Shown: piece by piece, positions 8,962 to 17,417 of the stretch
Layout: each line of letters starts with the position of its first letter
Position numbering within the stretch: position 1 is the first letter of the stretch
From: Treponema sp.
GTDB lineage: Bacteria > Spirochaetota > Spirochaetia > Treponematales > Treponemataceae
Direction of reading: 5' to 3'
NCBI GenBank assembly: GCA_017553635.1
Contig: JAFZKN010000007.1
Location: 1 to 64,000, forward strand
Length of the DNA stretch: 64,000 nucleotides
Notes under the pieces: model-generated
The model's input: only the letters and a program-made list of their open reading frames with translations
Database searches by the model: none
Told to the model about the DNA's origin: nothing
Translations under genes and position numbers: made by a program

Positions 8962-9861
8962 TTAATCAGTAAAACTGTAAGTCCTATTCCACTTCTCTGT
9001 CTTTCCAGTATCAAGAGAAATCCATTTAAATAATTCTGGGCTTAAACATTTTTTGTGTCCCCAGACATCACAATGGAAAGTAGCAAAATCAGCAGATTCA
9101 GAAATTGTTAATCCGTCTTTTTTATCACGAATAATCCATGAAGCATTTTTGTTAAAATCTGAATCTAATCGTGATTCGTAAATTCCTCCAATAAAGAATT
9201 CCTTTTCAGGTTCCTTTTTAAAAACCACACCGTTATTTTTAAATTCAACTACATTATCGATATTAACTCTTTCAGAAAGTTTTTCATGATTGTATTCCCA
9301 GTTGAACTCAATTTCAATCTGACTTCCAATATTTCTCCCACAAGGTAAAAGGAAATTATGAATGTATTCACTTGTTTCAATCTTTTTATCACCCGTATTT
9401 TCAAGTTCATAGTGAATTGTAAAAGTATCGCCATTAAGCTCAATTGTTTTTGTATAACTGTAACCGTAACCATTTACAGTTCCTGATGTACACATAAAAA
9501 CAGCTTTTGAATCAGAAACTTTTACCCAGCTGTAATCAAGCATCTTTAATTTATACTGGGTATAGAAATAATACGGTTTTTCATCCTTTACAAGCCACCC
9601 GGTTCCAATTTTAGGGAAATACTCTCCGACAGAAACTTCATCATAGCCAAGAGGATTTTTAATACCGAATTCATTGTGAAGACCACGACCATAAATTCTA
9701 TTATTACGCTTAAAAAATGTTTTTTCATTGGAAAGAATTTTTTTATTCTTAAACCATATCTGAGTTACAGTTCCGTTCCAGTCAAAACGGCTGCCGGAAT
9801 ATTTTTCTCCCGGTGTTTCAATTCTAAGTTTTAAATTTGAGTTTTGTAAAATAATTGCCAT
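8962..9861 (-). CDS. Galactose-mutarotase-fold (aldose epimerase-like) protein
   Basis: This 299-residue protein has the long beta-sandwich pattern of the galactose mutarotase superfamily: 'SRFDWNGTVTQIWFKNKKI' near residues 24-42, 'GRGLHNEFGIKNP', 'ELENTGDKKIETSEYIHNFL' (about 150-170, with the conserved His), and the C-terminal 'ELFKWISLDTGKTEKW'. Such proteins interconvert sugar anomers or bind carbohydrates. The substrate cannot be set. AAGGA precedes ATG 9861. It follows the large membrane receptor-like gene by 26 bases, suggesting co-transcription. Confidence 0.7.
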   Translation of the reverse strand: MAIILQNSNLKLRIETPGEKYSGSRFDWNGTVTQIWFKNKKILSNEKTFFKRNNRIYGRGLHNEFGIKNPLGYDEVSVGEYFPKIGTGWLVKDEKPYYFYTQYKLKMLDYSWVKVSDSKAVFMCTSGTVNGYGYSYTKTIELNGDTFTIHYELENTGDKKIETSEYIHNFLLPCGRNIGSQIEIEFNWEYNHEKLSERVNIDNVVEFKNNGVVFKKEPEKEFFIGGIYESRLDSDFNKNASWIIRDKKDGLTISESADFATFHCDVWGHKKCLSPELFKWISLDTGKTEKWNRTYSFTD

Positions 9862-9887
9862 GGATTTTCCTTATAGATTAAAATAAA

Positions 9888-12395
9888 TCATTTAAAAAGA
9901 ACTGAATCAACAAGTTCTTTAAAATTCATATCTACAGGCTGTTTTTCATGTCCTTCAGAATGAATTACGAAAACGCCTGAATCATCTTCCTGAATAACAT
10001 TATAATCTTCTTCAAGATCAACAGGTTCCGGAACAGAATCACAAAATGAAGTCAAAGTAAACGGGACATCCATATCTTTATCAGACAACTCTTCGATATC
10101 TTCTTCTGCTACGAGAGCCTGACTTTTAACCTGGTCCTGAATATTTTTTATACTAAAATTACTTTCTCCAATTAAATCTTTTTCAAGAAGCTCATCGTGT
10201 TTAATCTTTACTTCTTCTGTTTTTTCATCAAGAGATTCAAAATCAGGTGCATCAGGTTCAACATTAAATTCAACTGATGAAACTTTTTCATCACGCTTCG
10301 ATTCCGGTTCTCCAAATCCGATTTCTTCTTCAAATTCTTTTTCTTCTTCAACAAATTTAACGTCAAACTCATCAAGAGAAACCTCTTCATCAGGGATTTC
10401 ATGCTTTTCTTCTACAGACTCATCATCGTAAGAACCGTCTTTAATTGTTTCAGAATCCATATCATCAAGACCTGTAAAGTCTGGATTTGAAATCGAGAAG
10501 TTATCAATAACCTGGTCGTCATCTTTGTTATATATTTTTGCAAATGAAGAAACAGATCTGTTAATCTTTTCAACATCTTCACTTGATTCAATTTCCGGTT
10601 CAGGCCGGTGAAGAACTGCTTTTGAATCATGATCAAATGCTTCAAGAGATACATCTTCTGTTTTAACAGAAACAAGCGGCTCAGCTTCTTCAACAGGTTC
10701 TGCATCATCAAGCTCTTCCACTTCTTCAAGCGGTTCAACATCTTCAACAGATTCTGCATCATCAAGCTCTTCCACTTCTTCAAGCGGTTCAGCCTCTTCT
10801 ACAGGTTCTGCATCATCAAGCTCTTCCACTTCTTCAAGCGCTTCAACCTCTTCTACAGGTTCTGCATCATCAAGTTCTTCCACTTCTTCAAGCGGTTCAA
10901 CCTCTTCTACAGTCTGAACAGCAGGAGCTGTCTCAACTTTCTTAACCGGAGCTTCTTCTAAAGGACTTTCCTGAATTGTGTTAACTTTAACTGCACCTGA
11001 AGAAAGAATTTCTTCAAGAAGTTTTTTAATCTGTTCAATACCTGCCGCATCAGAAACTCCGGAACCACCTGCAACCTGAACATTCATTGCTGTAAGAAGT
11101 TCATCGTAACTCTTATCAATAAGTTCTTTTACTTCTTTATCATGCTTTTTCGCACGGCGTCCGAGACCTCTTAATATTTCTAACGTAACATCCTGTCTGC
11201 GCTCTGCAATTTTTCCAGATATTACTTTCCAGTCAACATTTTCTTTTTTCTTTAAATATTCTTTAACAAGTCCAAACTGAAGCTTTTTTATCCTTTCTCT
11301 TGCAACAACCATATCATCCTGTTTTAAATTGATGATAAGGAATACAATTAAGAAGACAGAAACAAATGTGCAGATCAGTAAAAGTATCTTTACTGTTTCA
11401 GGCATTGCAAAAATTTCGTCAGGATAAACACCTCCGACATAACCAAACGGAGTTTCTGATGTAGAAATCAAAATCCAGTAATTATCTTCGTGCTTGAATA
11501 TTGATTTTCCGTCTGCTTCTTTTTCAGGAGTACCAAATGTATTTTCTGTTTTTGAGAAAATGATTTTTTCAGGAGTTGTCAACCCCTGTTCCCAACGCCC
11601 AATGATTTCTTTTTCAAAGAGTTCTCTACCGACAGAAGGGAGTCCGAAAACAAATCCACTTATATACTGCGGATCTTTTACAGCAGCTTTAGGATCTAAT
11701 CCAGAAATAAGATTTCCGGTATCACCGAAAGTAATTATTTTCTTTGCAAGCAGCACTCTGTTAAAATCATTTGCATTTACATAAAATACAAAACTTCCCC
11801 GGAATGCTGCATAACTGTCATAGAATGGGAATGAAATAATTATTCTGTTATTCTTTCCATCGAAAACCGTCTTGCAAAAATTCTTTTCATTTGTATCCGG
11901 ACAGCTAATGGCTTCGAATGAAATTTCTTTTTCACCGGAAAGGGTTATAGAATCTGTATAATTTTTATACGCAACAATTTCTGCAGTTCTATTTAAAACA
12001 TCCGTACTGAATGTACTAAAGTGAATGCTGCTTCCATTTTTATCAATAAGACGCATTCCAAGAAGTGCCGGAGTCTGACTAAATAAGTCTCCGGAAAATT
12101 TTGAACGGCTCTTAACATTTTCATCAGAAGGATTGTTTTCGATATAACTTAAAACACTTTTCTGTTTTAAGAATGAATTTTCATTTTTACCGAAACGATT
12201 TTCAAGTTCCGAAATATATTCATTATAATTTTCACTTATAACATCGAGATGTTTTTGAATCTGAGAAATTTTACCAGGCTCATAAAAACGCGCATCAATT
12301 ACAGAAAATATGCCTGTAAAAGCAAAAACCGTAAAGGCTGCGAAGAGTAATAAAGATGTCAGAAGGCTTACTGCCGTTTTCTGCCCGGAAGTCAC
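9888..12395 (-). CDS. Large membrane protein with extracytoplasmic domain and acidic repeat tail
   Basis: The 835-residue protein starts with GTG (12395), preceded by AGGA. A membrane helix at about residues 6-30 and a second at about 332-356 frame a roughly 300-residue extracytoplasmic region that looks like a Cache-type sensor ('FYDSYAAFRGSFVFYVNA'). The cytoplasmic part has a basic helical segment ('RERIKKLQFGLVKEYLKKK') and then a long, very acidic, probably disordered region. In it an 18-residue unit, E-E-V-E-P-L-E-E-V-E-E-L-D-D-A-E-P-V, repeats about four times. No methyl-accepting, kinase, HAMP or GGDEF output domain is visible, so how a signal would be passed on is unclear. Chemoreceptor-derived scaffold is one possibility. 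Confidence 0.7.
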   Translation of the reverse strand: MTSGQKTAVSLLTSLLLFAAFTVFAFTGIFSVIDARFYEPGKISQIQKHLDVISENYNEYISELENRFGKNENSFLKQKSVLSYIENNPSDENVKSRSKFSGDLFSQTPALLGMRLIDKNGSSIHFSTFSTDVLNRTAEIVAYKNYTDSITLSGEKEISFEAISCPDTNEKNFCKTVFDGKNNRIIISFPFYDSYAAFRGSFVFYVNANDFNRVLLAKKIITFGDTGNLISGLDPKAAVKDPQYISGFVFGLPSVGRELFEKEIIGRWEQGLTTPEKIIFSKTENTFGTPEKEADGKSIFKHEDNYWILISTSETPFGYVGGVYPDEIFAMPETVKILLLICTFVSVFLIVFLIINLKQDDMVVARERIKKLQFGLVKEYLKKKENVDWKVISGKIAERRQDVTLEILRGLGRRAKKHDKEVKELIDKSYDELLTAMNVQVAGGSGVSDAAGIEQIKKLLEEILSSGAVKVNTIQESPLEEAPVKKVETAPAVQTVEEVEPLEEVEELDDAEPVEEVEALEEVEELDDAEPVEEAEPLEEVEELDDAESVEDVEPLEEVEELDDAEPVEEAEPLVSVKTEDVSLEAFDHDSKAVLHRPEPEIESSEDVEKINRSVSSFAKIYNKDDDQVIDNFSISNPDFTGLDDMDSETIKDGSYDDESVEEKHEIPDEEVSLDEFDVKFVEEEKEFEEEIGFGEPESKRDEKVSSVEFNVEPDAPDFESLDEKTEEVKIKHDELLEKDLIGESNFSIKNIQDQVKSQALVAEEDIEELSDKDMDVPFTLTSFCDSVPEPVDLEEDYNVIQEDDSGVFVIHSEGHEKQPVDMNFKELVDSVLFK
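10681..10914. repeat. 54-bp in-frame coding tandem repeat, four copies
   Basis: The string 'tctgcatcatcaag' recurs at 10699, 10753, 10807 and 10861, an exact 54-base period. Each unit codes for 18 mostly Glu/Asp/Val/Leu residues in the membrane protein on the minus strand. Copy differences are few, so length variation by slippage or recombination is plausible. Confidence 0.95.
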
Positions 12396-12519
12396 TGTTT
12401 TTTCCTGTTGAAAATCACGTTTTTATGGGGCTCTCATAAACCCAGAGATACCCACATTATATTATCGGCAGAATTCCGTCTGAATATAACGATTATGTTA
12501 CGTTTTTTTGCTATTCAGG

Positions 12520-13002
12520 TTAAATACCCGCTTTCTCTGCGTTTCTGTCAACTTTCTTTGTCGTCATAATTTTAACGAAAAAGTCCATATTTGTCCCTAC
12601 AAACATAGCACAGTAAACAGTAACTGCAAATGCAAAAAGCAGATAGAAAGAAATCAAAACGCCTTTGCTTGCTTCCTGGAACTTACTGAACCCGAATACA
12701 AACATAGACAGAATCATTGCAAGACCGTAAATAATCCATCTTGTAATGGAAATAGGATTTTTTGAACTTGTATACTGAGGATTAATTTTTTTCATTACAG
12801 CGAGGATAGATTCATCATCGATAGGCACAGGAATTTCAAGCGGTGCTTTTGCAATTTTTTCTGCCATCTTTAGTCCTTTAACCTGCTTTCTGCATTTTGA
12901 ACACGTCAAAAGGTGCAGTGTAAGCTTAAAAGGAACCCTTTCACCTTTATCAAGACCAAGGTAGGCATCCATTACCCTGTTACATTCTTCAGTTTTTTTC
13001 AT
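12520..13002 (-). CDS. Membrane anti-sigma factor with zinc-finger motif
   Basis: The 160-residue protein has an N-terminal ZAS-like motif H-x3-C-x2-C ('HLLTCSKC', about residues 30-37) preceded by 'ECNRVMDAYL'. Two hydrophobic helices follow in the C-terminal half ('WIIYGLAMILSMFVFGFS' and 'LISFYLLFAFAVTVYCAMFV'). It overlaps the sigma factor stop by four bases (ATGA), so the two are translationally coupled. Together these point to an inner-membrane anti-sigma factor that holds the neighbouring ECF sigma. Treponema pallidum has a similar RpoE/TP0093 arrangement. The signal that releases it is unknown. Confidence 0.8.
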   Translation of the reverse strand: MKKTEECNRVMDAYLGLDKGERVPFKLTLHLLTCSKCRKQVKGLKMAEKIAKAPLEIPVPIDDESILAVMKKINPQYTSSKNPISITRWIIYGLAMILSMFVFGFSKFQEASKGVLISFYLLFAFAVTVYCAMFVGTNMDFFVKIMTTKKVDRNAEKAGI

Positions 13003-13577
13003 ACAAATCCTCTTTCAACAAGTTTATCACGAAGTATTTTTTTTGCCCTGAAAATATGAGATTTTATCGTATTTACAGGCAATCCGGTAATATTACTTAT
13101 TTCTGCATAAGAGATGTCATAAAAGAAGTACATATCAAGACAGACGGCATATTGTGCCGGGAGCTCTTTAATGGCTTCCCTTATTGCTTCTCCGGTTATC
13201 TTTCTTATCTGAGCTTCTTCCGGAGTATCTGACATATCCTTTAGAATTTCATCATCAGAAAGCTGAACATATTCATCCCGGCGCTTTACGGAGTTAATCG
13301 CCAGGTTATACGCAAGACGTGTAAGCCATGTCGAAAACATCGAATCGCCTCTAAAAGTATCAAGCTTTGTGTAAGCTTTAAAAAATACTTCCTGGACAAA
13401 ATCTTCTGTATCAACAGAATTCTTAAAAAAACTCATTCCGATGGCAACAATACGCTTTTTATACAGCGTCATAAGACGTGCAAAAGATTTCTGGTCACCT
13501 TCCAGAGTAGTTTTTACAAGCTCAGAGTCTCTTCTTGAAATTGTTAAATGTTCAATATCAGTTCTCTGACTTTCCAT
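12999..13577 (-). CDS. ECF-family RNA polymerase sigma factor
   Basis: The 192-residue protein has sigma region 2 ('FARLMTLYKKRIVAIGMSFF', 'VDTEDFVQEVFFKAYTKL', 'FSTWLTRLAYNLAINSVKRR') and region 4 ('ELPAQYAVCLDMYFF', 'SYAEISNITGLPVNTIKSHI'), with no regions 1 or 3, as in ECF sigmas. It would direct RNA polymerase to a small regulon. Its start overlaps the preceding membrane-protein gene by 20 bases and its end overlaps the anti-sigma gene by four, giving a tight three-gene operon. An E. coli sigmaE-like promoter sits in front of the operon. Confidence 0.92.
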   Translation of the reverse strand: MESQRTDIEHLTISRRDSELVKTTLEGDQKSFARLMTLYKKRIVAIGMSFFKNSVDTEDFVQEVFFKAYTKLDTFRGDSMFSTWLTRLAYNLAINSVKRRDEYVQLSDDEILKDMSDTPEEAQIRKITGEAIREAIKELPAQYAVCLDMYFFYDISYAEISNITGLPVNTIKSHIFRAKKILRDKLVERGFV

Positions 13578-13908
13578 CGTTCACTTTAAAAGAAGGATTG
13601 ATTTTATAAAAGATCAGGAGACTTACACCTATAACAAAAGGAATTAACCCACCGAGCAGAACATATGAAAAGCCTTCCATCACGATAAAAAGCACCGTAA
13701 GTATAAACCCGATAGCCGTAAGGAGAAGCCCCGCAAGAAGTGAAAAAGTCTTGAGATCAAAAGAGTTAACAGTATAAGTTCCTGTTTTAATACGAAGTTT
13801 TACTTCATGGTGATGCCACAAAATATAGAAAAATACTACGATTCCGCCGATTGAAATTCCTACGATTGGTATTATAGAAATAATAACCTGTGCTGTTGAA
13901 TTGTCCAT
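13558..13908 (-). CDS. Small membrane protein leading the sigma operon, DUF6249-like
   Basis: I set the start at ATG 13908 because GGAGG lies five bases upstream; upstream in-frame ATG codons would place the binding site inside the gene. The 116-residue product has an N-terminal helix ('IISIIPIVGISIGGIVVFFY'), a basic cytosolic stretch with 'HHHEVKLRIKTGTY', and two C-terminal helices. The layout resembles DUF6249 proteins, but that is a guess. It lies first in the ECF operon and may be part of the sensing unit. Confidence 0.7.
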   Translation of the reverse strand: MDNSTAQVIISIIPIVGISIGGIVVFFYILWHHHEVKLRIKTGTYTVNSFDLKTFSLLAGLLLTAIGFILTVLFIVMEGFSYVLLGGLIPFVIGVSLLIFYKINPSFKVNDGKSEN

Positions 13909-13926
13909 GAAAACCTCCATATATAA

Positions 13927-13951
13927 AGTGTCCGATACATTATTAGACACT
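13927..13951. repeat. Inverted repeat over the ECF promoter
   Basis: AGTGTC (13927-13932) and GACACT (13946-13951) are perfect inverted arms around 13 bases. The right arm overlaps the -10 element, so a bound protein would block or modify the promoter. It may be chance, since part of it is fixed by the promoter itself. Confidence 0.35.
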
Positions 13952-13970
13952 ATTTATTAATATAAGTTGC
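13943..13970 (-). promoter_or_regulatory. ECF sigmaE-type promoter for the sigma operon
   Basis: Reading the minus strand: GCAACTT (13964-13970), exactly 15 bases, then GTCTAA (13943-13948). The sigmaE-group consensus is GGAACTT-N15/16-GTCTAA, so there is one mismatch. It ends 34 bases before the ATG at 13908, leaving a short leader with the GGAGG site. This implies that the sigma factor encoded in the operon drives its own transcription. Confidence 0.7.
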
Positions 13971-13998
13971 AGATTTTATATATTTATTATAAACGATT

Positions 13999-14481
13999 TC
14001 AGTCTAAAAAGATATAATCATCAAAATATAAAGCCTCAATTTTTCCCAGAACAAGCTGCTCATTTATCAGATTCTTTATGTCGTCCTTTACCTTTTTCTC
14101 ACCTATAGAAAAAAGTTCTTTTTGAGTTCGATTTGCAAAATAATTAAGGATAATTGTTGAAATGCTTTTTTTCTTCTGAACAAGTTCTTCATAAAATGCT
14201 GAATCTGGATTTGTGAATACAAACCATGGAGTTACAACAATATTTACGCCTTTAGAAAATTCAGTTTTTTCAGGTTTTGTAATTGCCCTTAATGTTCCGA
14301 ATTCCTTAAACTCCTTAAGTGATTTATCTTTATTATTTTTTTCAATTGTTACCGGATCAGCCCTGCGATAATTGTTAAAACTTGCCTTGCCGGTAATAAA
14401 CGAGATAAGAGTACTAAGCAAAATAAGGGCACCCATCCCGATAAGAACATATACCAGTATTTCGTTAATACTCTTTTTCAT
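13999..14481 (-). CDS. FliL-domain membrane protein
   Basis: The 160-residue protein has one N-terminal membrane helix ('ILVYVLIGMGALILLSTLIS') and a periplasmic C-terminal domain with the FliL pattern: 'DSAFYEELVQKKKSISTIIL', 'RTQKELFSIGEKKVKDDI' and 'INEQLVLGKIEALYFDDYIF'. FliL supports the flagellar stator and motor. Treponemes normally keep fliL in the main motility operon, which is not in this window, so this is probably a paralogue. It lies 21 bases after the M23 peptidase gene, hinting at a link between motor or envelope protein and wall remodelling. 'aggtgggagatg' gives the ribosome binding site. Confidence 0.8.
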   Translation of the reverse strand: MKKSINEILVYVLIGMGALILLSTLISFITGKASFNNYRRADPVTIEKNNKDKSLKEFKEFGTLRAITKPEKTEFSKGVNIVVTPWFVFTNPDSAFYEELVQKKKSISTIILNYFANRTQKELFSIGEKKVKDDIKNLINEQLVLGKIEALYFDDYIFLD

Positions 14482-14502
14482 CTCCCACCTCAGATATTTT
14501 TT

Positions 14503-15534
14503 TTAACCCCAAAGATTATACGGATTTACCATTCTTCCATTTTTAAACACAGTAAAGTGGCAATGAGGTCCGGTACTCTGTCCGGTACTTCCAACATATC
14601 CGATTACATTGTTTGTATAAACATAACTTCCAACATTATAAGTATTGTTGAATGCAGACATATGACCATATAAAGTTTTATATCCAGAGTGATGTCTGAT
14701 AACTATATAGTTTCCATAAACATTACTCCAACCTTTCTGAACAATTGTTCCTTCCATTGCGGCGTAAATATTAGTTCCTTTTGCACAAGCCATATCAATT
14801 CCACCATGGAACTGTCTTCGTCCTGTAAATGGACTTCCACGCCATCCGAAATAAGAAGTAATTCTGTATCTTCCATGAATCGGTTTTCTGAATAAGTCGC
14901 CGTTAATTTCCTGTCTTGTAATCCAGTCAAGCTCTGCACCAGGAACAAATATAGACTGACCTGCACTGAATTCTTTATCAAGTGCAACATGGTTGACATT
15001 TGCAACATCTGCTGCTTCTACTTCATATTTTTTTGCAATTGTTTCTGCAGTTTCACCATCAGTTTTTACGTTGTAAAGAATTCCATCGAGTGAAGGTATT
15101 TTAATATTCTGTCCAATCTGAATTGTTCTTGTTGCATGAATTTTATTCACACTGATAAGTGTATCCTGTGACACACCATATTTTTCTGCGATGACACCAA
15201 TCATGTCACCTTCTTTAATTCTATACGATGTATAATAAAGTCCACCGTCAATCATTTTCTTTTCAGATTCTTCCAAAGCCAAAACATCTTTACGGACTTC
15301 TTCAGTTTCTTCTTCAGATACAACGATATCTTTTTCACCGGTTGCATCTTCTATTTTTTCAATAGTGTCATACTGAGGAACCGCAGATATTTCGAGACCA
15401 CCGACACCATTCTGCTCTTCAAATTCTTGTTGAGTTTTAATAGCTTTAAAACAATAAGTCGCACTGCCTGCAATAAAAGCGGCAACACAGAAACTTGCTG
15501 AAATTTTTAATATAAGTTCACTCTTTTTTGTCAT
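14503..15534 (-). CDS. LysM-M23 peptidoglycan endopeptidase
   Basis: The 343-residue protein has an N-terminal signal anchor, then two LysM units ('YRIKEGDMIGVIAEKYGVSQ' near residue 104 and 'YNVKTDGETAETIAKKYEV' near 155) that bind peptidoglycan. A C-terminal M23 domain follows, with 'HGGIDMA' (HxxxD zinc ligands), 'YGHMSAF' and 'GPHCHFTVF' (HxH). All metal-binding residues are present, so it should cleave wall cross-links. The domain order matches DipM/NlpD-type hydrolases. The linker between residues about 55 and 95 is acidic. It is transcribed ahead of the FliL-like gene. Confidence 0.88.
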   Translation of the reverse strand: MTKKSELILKISASFCVAAFIAGSATYCFKAIKTQQEFEEQNGVGGLEISAVPQYDTIEKIEDATGEKDIVVSEEETEEVRKDVLALEESEKKMIDGGLYYTSYRIKEGDMIGVIAEKYGVSQDTLISVNKIHATRTIQIGQNIKIPSLDGILYNVKTDGETAETIAKKYEVEAADVANVNHVALDKEFSAGQSIFVPGAELDWITRQEINGDLFRKPIHGRYRITSYFGWRGSPFTGRRQFHGGIDMACAKGTNIYAAMEGTIVQKGWSNVYGNYIVIRHHSGYKTLYGHMSAFNNTYNVGSYVYTNNVIGYVGSTGQSTGPHCHFTVFKNGRMVNPYNLWG

Positions 15535-15586
15535 AGTTTCCCTTGATAATCACTATTGAAAATTAAGGCTCTCTGGACCTTCTATT

Positions 15587-16189
15587 TTACCCTATTTTTT
15601 TATTTATGCCAATTAAATAAGTTTCAAAAGATTCACTTCTGCAGGCCGCGGGTTTAAAGCCCCTTGCAGTCGTAAAAACTTCCCTCATTTTCCTCAAAAG
15701 AGCCTGCTGGTCACCATTCTGGAAAATCTTTACCGCAAAATTACCGCCTTTTTTTAACATAGCCTGTGCGTACCATATGGCCATTTCAACAAGGCCTTCA
15801 CTTCTGGCAGTATCAACAGTTCGGTTTCCAGTAGTCAAAGGAGCGGCATCGCAGACAACAAGATCGTAAGGTCCAATTGCCATAATCTGATCACGAATTT
15901 CCTTGAGGTTAAGATCTCCCTGAATAAACGTCAGATTATCACCCTTTACGTCTTTTGAAAGCGGATTTAAGTCGCATGAAACGACCCTACCGGTTCCTTC
16001 CATCTTTCGAAGTAGAAATGAAGTCCAGCTTCCAGGGCTTGCACCCAGGTCAAGAACGGTATAATTCTTTTTAATCATCCCGAATTTTTCATCTATTTCC
16101 TGAAGTTTGTAAACAGAACGAGCCGGATAACCCTCAGAAAAAGCTTTTCTTGACCAGAAATCTGGTTTTTCATAACTATTTGCTGACAT
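15587..16189 (-). CDS. rlmE: 23S rRNA 2'-O-ribose methyltransferase RlmE (FtsJ)
   Basis: The 200-residue protein matches RlmE length and motifs: 'DFWSRKAFSEGYPARSVYKL' at the N terminus with the first catalytic Lys, SAM motif 'VLDLGASPGSWTSF', catalytic Asp in 'YDLVVCDAAP', second Lys in 'NFAVKIFQNGD', and a terminal Glu in 'SESFETYLIG' (K-D-K-E tetrad). It methylates U2552 of 23S rRNA on the large subunit. No clear ribosome binding site precedes ATG 16189. It is divergent from the polyprenyl synthase gene across 124 bases. Confidence 0.92.
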   Translation of the reverse strand: MSANSYEKPDFWSRKAFSEGYPARSVYKLQEIDEKFGMIKKNYTVLDLGASPGSWTSFLLRKMEGTGRVVSCDLNPLSKDVKGDNLTFIQGDLNLKEIRDQIMAIGPYDLVVCDAAPLTTGNRTVDTARSEGLVEMAIWYAQAMLKKGGNFAVKIFQNGDQQALLRKMREVFTTARGFKPAACRSESFETYLIGINKKIG

Positions 16190-16300
16190 ACAAAAAATAT
16201 CGGCACAAATTTACCATTTCTACAGTCAAAATCCTCACCATCTCCACAAAGAACTAAGTCTTTTTTACATATTCCGATGGAAAATAAGGCTTTTTTCCAT

Positions 16301-16306
16301 TATAAT
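16301..16306 (+). promoter_or_regulatory. -10 box abutting the polyprenyl synthase start
   Basis: TATAAT ends seven bases before ATG 16314 and there is no ribosome binding site, consistent with a leaderless message. The -35 region is weak. Confidence 0.4.
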
Positions 16307-16313
16307 TATACAT

Positions 16314-17381
16314 ATGGATGTTAAGGAAATACGAAGCGAAATAGAAAAAAATCTCAATGTCTTTCTTCCACAGGCTGTAAACGATATCTGGAAAAAAATG
16401 ATATTCTCTACCCTTCCGGAAGCAGTGACAGATAATCATATAAATGAACTTTTAATTCCATGCAGGTCCCTCATGTCCCTCGGCGGCAAACGATGGAGAC
16501 CTCTTCTTCAGGTTTTGTGTTCAATGATGGTTTCAGAAGCCCTTACAGGCAGAGCAGAATCCTCAGAAAGCTATAAGCTTACGCCTTTAGTTGAATTTGT
16601 TCACACAGCCAGCCTCATTCACGACGACATCGAAGACGGTGCCGACACCAGACGCGGTCAAAGTGCAGTTCACATTCAATACGGAATCGACAAGGCTTTA
16701 AATGCAGGTTCATGGCTTTATTTTGCAGCACCTTCTGCAATTGAAAATCTCGACATAAGTCAGGAAAAGAAAAACCTTTATTACAGTATTTTTATGACTG
16801 AACTCAGACGACTTCATCTCGGACAGGCTATGGACATTTTCTGGCACAATAATCCGGAAGTTTTCCCTTCAATGCAGGAATACCAGGCAATGGTTCAAAA
16901 TAAAACAGGAACTCTTTCCCGCCTTGCTGTCATGACTGGAGTCATTTCAGGCGGAGGAACAAAAGAACAGGCCGAAAAAGCCGGAATAATTGCTCAAAGT
17001 ATTGGAGAAGGCTTTCAGATTCTTGATGATGTTCAAAACCTTACTACAGGCAACCCCGGAAAAAAACGCGGAGATGACATTGTAGAAGGTAAAAAAAGTC
17101 TTCCAGTCCTTATGCATATTCAGGAATATCCTCAGGATAAGGATGTAATTTCTGAATGCTTTTACAAAGCGCGAAAAGAAGGTATAATGTCAGACAGCGT
17201 TGAACGATGTATTTCTGTTCTCGAAAAAGGAGGCTGTATTAAGAAGGCATTCGAAAAAGGTCATGCGCTTGTAAAAGAAAAAAGTCTTGAGCTTGTCCTT
17301 CTTTTTGAAAAAGAAGACAGACTTTCTCAAAGCGCCACTCAGATTATAGATCTTTTTGAATCAATGCTTCCACAGATTTAA
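16314..17381 (+). CDS. Polyprenyl diphosphate synthase
   Basis: The 355-residue protein carries 'GGKRWRPLL' (isoprenyl binding), the first Asp-rich motif 'SLIHDDIEDGADTRRGQ' (about residues 100-116), and the second region 'GEGFQILDDVQNL', where the usual DDxxD is DDxxN; this variant occurs in some family members. It joins isopentenyl diphosphate units to an allylic diphosphate and may supply quinone or lipid-carrier chains. Chain length cannot be read securely. ATG 16314 lacks a ribosome binding site and directly follows a -10 box. Confidence 0.88.
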   Translation: MDVKEIRSEIEKNLNVFLPQAVNDIWKKMIFSTLPEAVTDNHINELLIPCRSLMSLGGKRWRPLLQVLCSMMVSEALTGRAESSESYKLTPLVEFVHTASLIHDDIEDGADTRRGQSAVHIQYGIDKALNAGSWLYFAAPSAIENLDISQEKKNLYYSIFMTELRRLHLGQAMDIFWHNNPEVFPSMQEYQAMVQNKTGTLSRLAVMTGVISGGGTKEQAEKAGIIAQSIGEGFQILDDVQNLTTGNPGKKRGDDIVEGKKSLPVLMHIQEYPQDKDVISECFYKARKEGIMSDSVERCISVLEKGGCIKKAFEKGHALVKEKSLELVLLFEKEDRLSQSATQIIDLFESMLPQI

Positions 17382-17417
17382 AAATAACCATAAAAAAATA
17401 CACAGGGGGAAACACTT

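Noticed and set aside
10681..10914. Regular 54-base repeats, at first sight CRISPR-like
   Set aside because: The units are contiguous, in frame and code for an acidic protein repeat; there are no unique spacers.
10629..10961. Phe/Leu-rich plus-strand frame over the repeat region
   Set aside because: It is the shadow of the acidic tandem repeat on the minus strand.
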